A stretch of DNA of 8,321 nucleotides from assembly GCA_003158415.1 (NCBI GenBank), contig PMJA01000353.1:1-8321 (forward strand). Reading direction: 5' to 3'. This DNA is from Methylobacter sp. Its GTDB lineage: Bacteria > Pseudomonadota > Gammaproteobacteria > Methylococcales > Methylomonadaceae. Shown here in pieces: positions 1 to 5,471 of the stretch. Within the stretch, counting starts at the first letter, position 1; each line of letters begins with the position of its first letter. The notes under the pieces were generated by a model. It saw only the letters and a program-made list of their open reading frames with translations, ran no database searches and was not told the DNA's origin. The position numbers were made by a program, and so were the translations under genes.

Positions 1-1
1 G

Positions 2-124
2 GGCTACTTTTTTTTGGGGCAACTTTCAGATCGTGGTCGCCACAAAGCAGCTTATAGGGCTGAAATAATTGCTTTATCCTTAGAGCGGTCGTCTCAGAAA
101 ATTCAGCCCACCTATGCGAGCTAG
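2..124 (+). CDS. Possible C-terminal end of an unrecognised protein (5' end outside window)
   Basis: One plus-strand frame is open from the left edge to a TAG at 122-124, giving about 40 residues beginning GYFFLGQLSDRGRHKAAYRA and ending in SSQKIQPTYAS. The other two plus frames are closed by stops within 75 bases. The TAG overlaps the dgt stop codon on the opposite strand, which would be a tight tail-to-tail arrangement. I do not recognise the protein. A 40-codon open stretch can occur by chance, so this is only a candidate. The upstream sequence would settle it. Confidence 0.3.
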   Translation, partial: GYFFLGQLSDRGRHKAAYRAEIIALSLERSSQKIQPTYAS

Positions 125-1488
125 ATTCCCATGCCGTTAAATTGTTTAGCAAGAAAAGTAGCGTAATTGTCCGTCATGCCGCTAACGAAGTCGACAACTC
201 TAATCAGAGCTAAATAATCTTTGGATAATTCACTATCATTGTTTTTTATACTAGGATGAAAATTATTTTCTCCAATTAAGTCCATAACACGATTACTTCT
301 AAATGACATTTTTTTGGAATCATTATTCCAATCTAACGCAGCTTTGCACATAATATTTAATAATGTTGATATGACATTGTATGAGCCAATGTCTAATTCA
401 ATCTTTCGTGGATGATTAAATAGCTTATTTTTTGCAATGGCCTTTGCTTCTTGCACTGATTTTTTAATATTATCGTCGCATAGCTCAATTAAAGTTGTTG
501 GATCGCCATTTAAGTATTGTTTTTCATGTCTTATAAAAGCCTCGGCAGCAGCAGTTACATAAGAACCGATCACTTTGCCCCTTAATATAGACATTTTTCT
601 ACCAAAATTAACTTTTGCTAAATCACCTTCGAGTTCCGATATATCATTACCACCGATTTGTAGAACAGGCTTGAGGATATCGAATATGTCATCCCACTTG
701 AGTATGTTCATTTCTAATCCATCTTCTAGATCGAGAATTCCGTAGCAAAAATCGTCAGCTGATTCCATTAAATTAACCAGAGGATGTCTGGCATACCAAT
801 CATCGCCCTCTTTTTTACTCAATCCAGTTGCTAGTGTAATCTCTTTAAATAGATCTAATTCTGATGTGAATACGCCGTATTTATCTTTTTTGGGCCTTTC
901 TCCAGCACTCGCTGGAAGAGAAGTCCATGGGTATTTAATAAAGGATGCCAAAGTGGCATACGTAAGTCGCAGCCCACCTTCATTTAAATGATTTTCAACG
1001 GATGTTAAAATTCTGAGGCCCTGGGCATTCCCTTCAAATGTTTTTAAATCATTCGATTCACACGGCCTCAACTTTTCTAAATAGACGGAACCTTCGTTGT
1101 TAAACCAACTACGTATTGCTTCTTCGCCAGTGTGACCAAATGGAGGATTACCAATATCATGAGCTAAACAGGTTGCTTCAACAATTTCACCAATATCATT
1201 TGCGCAGATATGTTCAGGAAGTATATTATCAGCTTTAAATTTTTGACCAACCAATGTTCCCAAACTTCTACCAACACAGGCTACCTCTAGACTATGTGTT
1301 AGTCGGTTATGAATATGATCATTTGTTGCTAATGGATGAACCTGAGTTTTTCTTGCAAGACGTCTAAATGCATCAGAAAAAATTATTTTGTCATGGTCTG
1401 AAATAAAAGGAGACCTCCCTAATTCAGCTTTTGAAGGACGTCCACCCAGTCGTTCAGAACATAGTAGTTTTCTCCATTCCATGCTCAT
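121..1488 (-). CDS. dgt: Deoxyguanosinetriphosphate triphosphohydrolase (dGTPase), HD-domain family
   Basis: The family cleaves dGTP (sometimes other dNTPs) to the deoxynucleoside and tripolyphosphate in the cytoplasm. It controls dNTP pools, and some members restrict phage by dGTP depletion. The 455 residues have the expected layout: an N-terminal FRRLARKTQV block (41-50), the metal-binding HD motif with H65 (THSLEV), H110-D111 and H119 (LAHDIGNPPFGHTG), the FEGNAQGLRIL block (151-161), and the late metal ligand region ESADDFCYGILDLEDG (242-257). No key residue seems missing. Length is slightly below the 505-residue E. coli enzyme. The start is supported by AGAGGA at 1498-1503, nine bases upstream. 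The ATG overlaps a TGA (ATGA) that ends a coding remnant, suggesting dgt was once the second gene of an operon. The gene is clearly richer in A+T than rbgA or lpd, which suggests acquisition by transfer. Substrate specificity cannot be read from the sequence. Confidence 0.93.
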   Translation of the reverse strand: MSMEWRKLLCSERLGGRPSKAELGRSPFISDHDKIIFSDAFRRLARKTQVHPLATNDHIHNRLTHSLEVACVGRSLGTLVGQKFKADNILPEHICANDIGEIVEATCLAHDIGNPPFGHTGEEAIRSWFNNEGSVYLEKLRPCESNDLKTFEGNAQGLRILTSVENHLNEGGLRLTYATLASFIKYPWTSLPASAGERPKKDKYGVFTSELDLFKEITLATGLSKKEGDDWYARHPLVNLMESADDFCYGILDLEDGLEMNILKWDDIFDILKPVLQIGGNDISELEGDLAKVNFGRKMSILRGKVIGSYVTAAAEAFIRHEKQYLNGDPTTLIELCDDNIKKSVQEAKAIAKNKLFNHPRKIELDIGSYNVISTLLNIMCKAALDWNNDSKKMSFRSNRVMDLIGENNFHPSIKNNDSELSKDYLALIRVVDFVSGMTDNYATFLAKQFNGMGI

Positions 1489-1577
1489 ATTAATTTATCC
1501 TCTATCGTTTCTAGATGTTCAATAATTTCATCTGAGGCTAAATTGAGTTGCTGTCTATTTCGATCATGGATTTTTCC
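1485..1577 (-). pseudogene. Remnant: C-terminal tail of an unrecognised protein, translationally coupled to dgt
   Basis: In the minus-strand frame ending at the TGA of 1485-1487, 30 codons are open after a TAA at 1578-1580. They read GKIHDRNRQQ followed by LNLASDEIIEHLETIEDKLI, a charged, helix-like tail. There is no start codon with a ribosome binding site. The TGA overlaps the dgt ATG as ATGA, the usual arrangement of coupled operon genes. The stretch is AT-rich like dgt and unlike the antitoxin gene on its other side. I infer that it is the last part of the gene that preceded dgt in its original location, cut off by the event that joined it to the toxin gene. I do not recognise the parent family, and chance opening of so short a frame is possible. 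Confidence 0.4.
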
Positions 1578-1645
1578 TTAATCAGTTCCTTGGCGGTCAA
1601 TACGCCGCGATCGGCATAAATCAAAATATTAGTATCAAAGATCAC
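1538..1645 (-). pseudogene. Truncated PIN-domain toxin (VapC-type), 5' fragment only
   Basis: A GTG at 1643-1645 opens a frame reading (V/M)IFDTNILIYADRGVLTAKEL, which is the first beta strand and helix of a PIN domain. D4 of FDTN is the first of the acidic residues that bind catalytic metal in this RNase family. The GTG lies inside the last codons of the antitoxin gene (CGT GAT CTT TGA against GTG ATC TTT GAT), an overlap of 11 bases typical of TA operons. The frame ends at TAG 1538-1540 after 35 codons, whereas VapC proteins usually have about 125 to 145 residues. The remaining acidic residues of the active site are absent, so no active toxin can be made. The resemblance to PIN proteins fades after about residue 25, where the AT-rich block begins. 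Confidence 0.65.
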
Positions 1646-1895
1646 GCAAAGAACTCCGGCGGCCTTGGCGAATAGTGCGTAATTCGTCCTCGACGGAATC
1701 TATAGATAAATTACGGTGCATACCGAAAAAAACCGCCATTGCACTTTCCTGTTCCTTGGTATTTACAGAGGGCCGGGCAGGTTGAACAACGCCCAGTGTT
1801 TGACCATGATAAGTAATTTCAACCGCTTCTCCACGCTTTAGAGCATCAATAAGCGCTTTATGTTGGGACTGTAATTGTGAGGCGGATAATTGCAT
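1635..1895 (-). CDS. Antitoxin of a type II toxin-antitoxin pair, Phd/YefM-like
   Basis: The 86-residue protein has the two-part build of a prevent-host-death antitoxin. The N-terminal part, residues 4-38, resembles the Phd fold (SASQLQSQHKALIDALKRG, then EAVEITYHGQTLGVVQP) and would bind DNA as a dimer. The C-terminal part (residues 52-86, with FFGMH at 56-60 and a VEDELRTIRQGRR stretch at 68-80) is the toxin-binding tail common in VapC-partner antitoxins. Its stop overlaps the GTG of the truncated toxin. A perfect inverted repeat ends one base from the start codon region and is the likely autoregulatory operator. No Shine-Dalgarno sequence precedes the ATG. Because the toxin is truncated, this is now an orphan antitoxin; it may persist by chance, repress related promoters or neutralise related toxins (inference). 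Confidence 0.82.
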   Translation of the reverse strand: MQLSASQLQSQHKALIDALKRGEAVEITYHGQTLGVVQPARPSVNTKEQESAMAVFFGMHRNLSIDSVEDELRTIRQGRRSSLRDL

Positions 1896-1896
1896 G

Positions 1897-1934
1897 ATGT
1901 TAAAATAGCTATTTAAAAGTAGCTATTTTAACAT
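1897..1934. promoter_or_regulatory. Perfect inverted-repeat operator of the toxin-antitoxin operon
   Basis: The arms ATGTTAAAATAGCTA (1897-1911) and TAGCTATTTTAACAT (1920-1934) are exact 15-base reverse complements separated by eight bases. The left arm stands one base from the antitoxin start codon. Antitoxins of this class bind such palindromes at their own promoter, so this is the predicted operator. On the minus strand the arm distal to the gene contains TAAAAT, a good -10 match, preceded 16 bases upstream by a weak -35 (TTCCAA). The antitoxin would therefore bind across the promoter and the transcription start. Confidence 0.75.
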
Positions 1935-1969
1935 GGCTGGCGTATTTTGGAAGGGAATTAATCGTTGCA

Positions 1970-2010
1970 GCAAGCTTTAGCTTGCCTTGTTTCAGGAAGC
2001 TGGAGCTTCC
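1970..2010. repeat. Two tandem short palindromes (REP-like)
   Basis: GCAAGCTTTAGCTTGC (1970-1985) and GGAAGCTGGAGCTTCC (1995-2010) are each palindromes with 7-base arms and a 2-base centre. They share the core pattern AAGCT-NN-AGCTT and lie nine bases apart. They stand in a non-coding space beside another repeat fragment at 2053-2067. The pattern resembles repetitive extragenic palindromes, but genome copy number cannot be judged here. Confidence 0.5.
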
Positions 2011-2052
2011 AAGGCTGCATTGCCAAGCGGAGCGTCACTGCCATTAAGTTAA

Positions 2053-2067
2053 GCCGTTGTACTCCTG
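2053..2067 (-). repeat. Fragment of the dispersed repeat also present at 4185-4264
   Basis: GCCGTTGTACTCCTG is the exact reverse complement of CAGGAGTACAACGGC at 4186-4200. A 15-base exact match at two intergenic sites about 2.1 kb apart, on either side of the porin gene, suggests copies or remains of one repeat family. The rest of this space (1935-2115) shows no gene that I can support. Confidence 0.45.
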
Positions 2068-2115
2068 GCGCGCATGGCACGCCTTACGCAGGATTAACAA
2101 ACCGGATGATACGAC

Positions 2116-2150
2116 AAAAAAAAGCCGCACAGGAAGATCCAGTGCGGCTT
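2116..2150 (-). terminator. Rho-independent terminator of the porin gene
   Basis: On the minus strand the sequence reads AAGCCGCAC, an 11-base loop, then GTGCGGCTT, followed by an uninterrupted run of eight T including the last stem bases. The 9-bp stem is GC-rich and lies about 85 bases beyond the porin stop codon. On the plus strand the stem has no T run, so it terminates minus-strand transcription. Confidence 0.88.
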
Positions 2151-2171
2151 AAGGGCTACCGAAAGAGTAGG

Positions 2172-2209
2172 GTTATCCAGCCGACTTGAACTCAAGTCGG
2201 CTGGATAAC
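2172..2209. repeat. Perfect 18-bp-arm hairpin between porin stop and terminator
   Basis: GTTATCCAGCCGACTTGA (2172-2189) is the exact reverse complement of TCAAGTCGGCTGGATAAC (2192-2209), with two bases at the centre. No T run follows on either strand, so it is not a standard intrinsic terminator. It lies between the porin stop codon and the terminator, so the porin mRNA would carry it as a long 3' stem. Roles in 3'-end protection from exonucleases or as a mobile repeat are both possible. Confidence 0.7.
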
Positions 2210-2233
2210 AAATCGGCTGGGACTAGCGAAGTT

Positions 2234-3889
2234 TTACCAATCCAGCTGAACGCGGGTTTCTAGCATATCCAAACTGGCGTTATTAAATGCTCTGCTGGTA
2301 AGGTCGGCATTAGGAGCGGTTCCTTGATAGGTGCTAATATCCAACGCATGGATATAGTTGGCCATGAGGCGTACATGCGAATTAGGATACCAGTTGAGGC
2401 CGACTTTGGCGGTTGATGCCTTTCCGCCGTGAATCGCACCTGCACCTAAATTCATGTAATCGTAACCGGCAGCGACTTCCCAAGCGCCCCAGCCGCCTTT
2501 CAAATCAAAGTTGTGATTAGGCTTAATACGATCCCAAGAAGCTGTTTTAGATCTATAATTACGCGATTCGCCGGTTAAGAAGTAAGTCGCATAGCCGTAG
2601 GCGCCTCTCAGCGAGTTGCCGTTATAACCGGTACCATAAACATCTGTTTCTATATATTCACTTTGGGCTGAAAACGGCCCATAAACCACGGCGGTTTCCG
2701 CACCCCAACGAGCAAGATGATTGGCTTGACCCAATTTTGTAGTGCCAGTGTTGTAAGTTAAGTTACCGGTATTGAGGATAGCGGTACGATCCATATTGTT
2801 GCCTATGCCGTTGGCGAAAATAACACCGCCATTATTATAAGCACCCGTACCGGTGTAGTTGTTATTGATATCAATGTACGATCCTGAAGCGCCGACATGC
2901 CAGAATTTGGTATTGCTTTCCATCCACGGCAAGCCTGTTACCCTGGCGTTAAGTTCCCAGCTGGTGTCGCCGCCGCCGCCATTACGGTTGACGCCGCCTT
3001 GACCATTAGTAGCACTTTGAGTTGCACCTGTGCCATATGCGTTGTTGTAGGGGCCAACACCTTCGGTTTGCATGGACGTGCCTACTTGCCAGCGTTCAAC
3101 CGCATAGTTACCGCCGATACCGACTTTATAGGTATTGAGGTTGTCGATGAAGGTATTGACCGCCATGTTACGTTCTATGAACGTCAGGTAACGGTTGCTG
3201 GTGGCTTCTTCTAAGCTGAACGGTTCTTTAAAGGCGCCCACTTTAACGGAAAGTGGCTTGGAAATATTAAGTCGAACGAAAGCATCGGTAATGCCGCCGG
3301 CACTTGCGGCAGGGCCTCGAGTAAAATCGTATTCAAATTTATAGTCGGTGATTTTGAAAAAAGTACCTTCCAGACCCAGACGAGCGCGACGTACCCCTGC
3401 GGCGTCGTTCAAACTTGTTGGCACGCCTGTTTGCGCCGTACTAGAGGTGTTGGGGTTTAGATAATTGCTACCCAGATTCTGATTAATATTGGTCTGCGAA
3501 TCCACTTGTATACGTCCGTGTATCGCCGCCGTAAAGTTGCCATCCCGGGTCGCCATTTCTATGCCGTCGTCGAGCTTAATTTTAACTGCGTCAGGCTTGG
3601 TGGCTTCTGCGGCATGTTCTTCAAGCGCTTTAATTTCGTTGGTTTTTAATGCCAAATCCTGTTTGATGGCGGCTAATTCAGCAGGAGCTGCTGCCGGAGC
3701 GGCTACTGTCGTCGTAGGAGTACCGCTACCTACTTTTTCGAAAGCGCCTAACAGCACACGGCCACGCCCCGGTTCTGCATAAATTTGCTTGGTTTTGGTA
3801 TCAACATATAAGTCCATAGCCAATGCGTTGAATGAAGCGCTTGCCGTTAATGTTGCGGCAATTGCTAAAGTTAGTTTAGAAAATTTCAT
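2234..3889 (-). CDS. Phosphate-selective porin, OprP/OprO family (outer membrane)
   Basis: This is a 551-residue outer-membrane protein. A signal peptide (residues 1-24, basic start, hydrophobic core, NALA cleavage motif) is followed by a short periplasmic part with a predicted coiled coil (about 70-97, ELAAIKQDLALKTNEIKALE), then the beta-barrel. The barrel opens with the family pattern DDGIEMATRDGNFTAAIHGR (107-126). It continues with VRRARLGLEGTFFKITDYKF (167-186) and the conserved VGAFKEPFSLEEATS (217-231), and ends in the aromatic residue QLDW used for outer-membrane assembly. Gly/Asn-rich stretches are probably surface loops. OprP-type trimers bind phosphate through Arg and Lys residues in the channel. 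I cannot map these residues without an alignment, so the anion specificity rests on the family and on the Pho box upstream. A weak GAGAG ribosome binding site lies at 3896-3900. The gene is monocistronic, with its own promoter and terminator. Confidence 0.92.
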   Translation of the reverse strand: MKFSKLTLAIAATLTASASFNALAMDLYVDTKTKQIYAEPGRGRVLLGAFEKVGSGTPTTTVAAPAAAPAELAAIKQDLALKTNEIKALEEHAAEATKPDAVKIKLDDGIEMATRDGNFTAAIHGRIQVDSQTNINQNLGSNYLNPNTSSTAQTGVPTSLNDAAGVRRARLGLEGTFFKITDYKFEYDFTRGPAASAGGITDAFVRLNISKPLSVKVGAFKEPFSLEEATSNRYLTFIERNMAVNTFIDNLNTYKVGIGGNYAVERWQVGTSMQTEGVGPYNNAYGTGATQSATNGQGGVNRNGGGGDTSWELNARVTGLPWMESNTKFWHVGASGSYIDINNNYTGTGAYNNGGVIFANGIGNNMDRTAILNTGNLTYNTGTTKLGQANHLARWGAETAVVYGPFSAQSEYIETDVYGTGYNGNSLRGAYGYATYFLTGESRNYRSKTASWDRIKPNHNFDLKGGWGAWEVAAGYDYMNLGAGAIHGGKASTAKVGLNWYPNSHVRLMANYIHALDISTYQGTAPNADLTSRAFNNASLDMLETRVQLDW

Positions 3890-3925
3890 CTATCGCTCTC
3901 GGTTATTGTCAAAAAAACTGAGGTA

Positions 3926-3978
3926 AGGATAGGGGGGTAAAATGACAACTCTATGACAGTTTTGTTACGGTTTTGTTA
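3926..3978 (-). promoter_or_regulatory. PhoB-dependent promoter (Pho box plus -10) of the porin gene
   Basis: The minus strand reads CTGTCATAGAGTTGTCAT at 3959-3942, close to the Pho box consensus CTGTCATAAAACTGTCAT: two 7-base half sites with 11-base periodicity. Exactly ten bases downstream is TATCCT (3931-3926), a fair -10. This is the geometry of PhoB-activated promoters, where the Pho box takes the place of the -35. Upstream, TAACAAAAC occurs twice with the same 11-base period (3959-3967 and 3970-3978), possibly a second degenerate box. The start codon is about 37 bases below the -10. The arrangement predicts induction of the porin during phosphate starvation. Confidence 0.82.
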
Positions 3979-4076
3979 AGTAGCAACAAATTGATGATTG
4001 TGTTGCTTTTTTGCAAAAAAACATGGTTACCTACTAAAAGACTGGGTTTCTATACTTCGATCAAGTTCTGTGCGCT

Positions 4077-4136
4077 GAAAGTTACCGTTCATGGCACTGG
4101 ATTCAAAGCATCCATGACAGAATAACGGTACTTTTC
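4077..4136. repeat. Imperfect inverted repeat in the porin-rbgA intergenic space
   Basis: GAAAGTTACCGTT (4077-4089) and AACGGTACTTTTC (4124-4136) are near-perfect reverse complements with one difference, and CATGG/CCATG pairs lie further in. Apart from this, the Pho promoter and the paired repeat at 4185-4264, the 443-base space 3890-4332 shows no gene that I can support. Function unknown. Confidence 0.4.
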
Positions 4137-4184
4137 CATTCGACATGACTTATGGTATCACTGCCCACAGTTAAGGCGTTAAAG

Positions 4185-4264
4185 GCAGGAGTACAACGGC
4201 TTTAGCCGTTGATGGGTTTATAGCTAATCGTTGATAGCAACGGCTAAAGCCGCTGCACTCCTGC
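4185..4264. repeat. Inverted pair of a 27-nt REP-like repeat
   Basis: The left unit (4185-4211) begins GCAGGAGTACAACGG and ends CTTTAGCCGTTG. The right unit (4238-4264) is its reverse complement with two differences in 27 bases. A 26-base spacer separates them. Each unit contains its own small palindrome (AACGGCTTTAGCCGTT on the left), and CAGTTAA / TTAACTG extend the symmetry further out, although the left side has nine extra bases. This paired, nested form resembles BIME-type arrangements of extragenic palindromes. It lies beyond the 3' end of rbgA, where transcripts could form a long hairpin. No T run marks it as an intrinsic terminator. Confidence 0.65.
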
Positions 4265-4332
4265 TTAACTGTTATGGCATGGGTGTTATTTTTTGCGGGT
4301 TACCTAGGGTTCCGGTTTGGAAGTCGGCAGGT

Positions 4333-5253
4333 TTAATTCGACCCCAGCTTTTTTTGTTTCCGTGCCAGTTTTTTTGCCGCTTTCTGTTCTCGAATGATAT
4401 CGACTTCGATCAGTTCTTCTTCCATCATGGCCGGGGTTTCAAGGCTGATCCGGCCTATCATGCCGGCGCGTAATTCAGTCAGCAGAATTTTAGAGACCCT
4501 GTCCATATCCACGCGTCCGCCTGAACGCAGGCAACCGCGACTTTTGCCGATGGCTTCCAGCAGCAGATGTTCGGTTTCGGGCAGTTGTTCCAGTTGATAG
4601 CGGTTTTTCAACGCTTCGGGATAATGCTGCAACAGGTATTCCACCGCAAACAAGGCGATATGCTCATGGGTGATGGCGGTGTCTTTGATGGCGCCGGTGG
4701 TGGCCAAGCGGTAACCGCTGTTTTTATTTTCAACATTTGGCCACAACAGGCCGGGCGTATCCACTAAAATAATCCCGTTGCCTATTGCGATGCGCTGTTG
4801 CATTTTGGTGATGGCGGGCTCATTGCCGGTCTTGGCAATCATACGTCCCGCCAGTATATTGATGAGCGTGGATTTGCCTACATTGGGTATGCCCATGATC
4901 AGTGTGTGTATGGGCTTGTCGCCCGTACCCTTGGCAGGCAGCATTTTATGGCATAAATCGGTCAGCTGGCGTATTTTTTCAGGCTGTTCGACGGTAACGG
5001 CCAAAGTTTTTACGCCTTGCTCCTGCTCCAGGTAAGTTTGCCATTGCTGAGTGATCGAAGGATCTGCCAGATCGCTTTTGCTGAGTATTTTGATGCAAGG
5101 TTTATCGCCGCGCAGACGGGTCAGCATCGGGTTTTGGCTGCTGAACGGTATGCGGGCGTCCAGAATTTCAATCATCAAGTCAACCTGGGGCAGGGTTTCC
5201 TTGATCTCTTTGCTGGCCTTGTGCATGTGACCGGGATACCACTGTATGAGCAT
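4333..5253 (-). CDS. ylqF: Ribosome biogenesis GTPase RbgA/YlqF (circularly permuted GTPase)
   Basis: The protein has 306 residues and the permuted G-motif order that defines the YlqF/YawG group: G4 first (SKSD, 58-61), then G1/P-loop GIPNVGKST (121-129), G2 around T149 (EPAITK), and G3 DTPG (165-168). The N-terminus MLIQWYPGHMHKA matches the conserved start of RbgA proteins (IQWFPGHM). The C-terminal region (about 185-285) is the RNA-binding helical domain, and the tail is Lys-rich, as expected for a ribosome-associated protein. In Bacillus, RbgA acts in late assembly of the large ribosomal subunit; a similar cytoplasmic role is assumed here. The start codon has no clear Shine-Dalgarno sequence, but the conserved N-terminus fixes it. 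The gene stands alone, divergent from lpd, with a predicted promoter at 5335-5362. Confidence 0.95.
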   Translation of the reverse strand: MLIQWYPGHMHKASKEIKETLPQVDLMIEILDARIPFSSQNPMLTRLRGDKPCIKILSKSDLADPSITQQWQTYLEQEQGVKTLAVTVEQPEKIRQLTDLCHKMLPAKGTGDKPIHTLIMGIPNVGKSTLINILAGRMIAKTGNEPAITKMQQRIAIGNGIILVDTPGLLWPNVENKNSGYRLATTGAIKDTAITHEHIALFAVEYLLQHYPEALKNRYQLEQLPETEHLLLEAIGKSRGCLRSGGRVDMDRVSKILLTELRAGMIGRISLETPAMMEEELIEVDIIREQKAAKKLARKQKKLGSN

Positions 5254-5325
5254 AATGTCGTGTTAGATTAATAATAATGATGATGTTGGCGATGGCGCGT
5301 AAAATAAGCGAAACGGAAATCCACG

Positions 5326-5355
5326 CCGACTATAAGTATATTTAAGCCCTATAAT
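5326..5355 (+). promoter_or_regulatory. Possible lpd promoter overlapping the divergent rbgA promoter
   Basis: A perfect TATAAT lies at 5350-5355 on the plus strand. The only -35 candidate, CCGACT at 5326-5331 with an 18-base spacer, matches just three of six. If used, it gives lpd a leader of about 110 bases and would overlap the rbgA promoter on the opposite strand, so the two could interfere. A small CCAGC-GCTGG hairpin at 5431-5446 would be in that leader. Confidence 0.3.
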
Positions 5356-5362
5356 AAGCCAA
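5335..5362 (-). promoter_or_regulatory. Predicted promoter of rbgA/ylqF
   Basis: On the minus strand TTGGCT (5362-5357, four of six to the -35 consensus) and TATACT (5340-5335, five of six to the -10) are 16 bases apart. Transcription would begin about 75 bases upstream of the rbgA start codon. Inferred from sequence pattern only. Confidence 0.4.
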
Positions 5363-5471
5363 GGCGTAAAATTTAGCTCGCGTTGATTGAATGGAATGAA
5401 GCCCAATAATCAAAAACACCCCCTAATGATCCAGCTAAAATGCTGGTGTAAACTCAACTGACTGAAAAGGT

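Noticed and set aside
57..109. GGGCTGAA / TTCAGCCC inverted repeat downstream of dgt
   Set aside because: Only 8 bases with a 37-base loop and no T run; not enough to call a terminator or a mobile-element end.
1965..2189. 74-codon plus-strand frame in the intergenic space
   Set aside because: It runs through two palindromes, a repeat fragment, the porin terminator and half of the 18-bp hairpin, with no ribosome binding site and no recognisable protein pattern.
2897..3214. 105-codon plus-strand frame opposite the porin
   Set aside because: Lies wholly antisense to a convincing porin gene; composition follows the shadow of porin codons.
3489..3782. 97-codon plus-strand frame, Ala/Ser-rich
   Set aside because: Antisense shadow of the Ala-rich N-terminal part of the porin.
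3982..4012. Plus-strand AGCAACA...TGTTGCT stem followed by six T, terminator-like
   Set aside because: No plus-strand gene lies upstream, and the stem is short with a 12-base loop; probably chance in an AT-rich promoter region.
4231..4473. 80-codon plus-strand frame overlapping the end of rbgA
   Set aside because: Starts in the inverted repeat and continues antisense to the conserved C-terminal part of RbgA.
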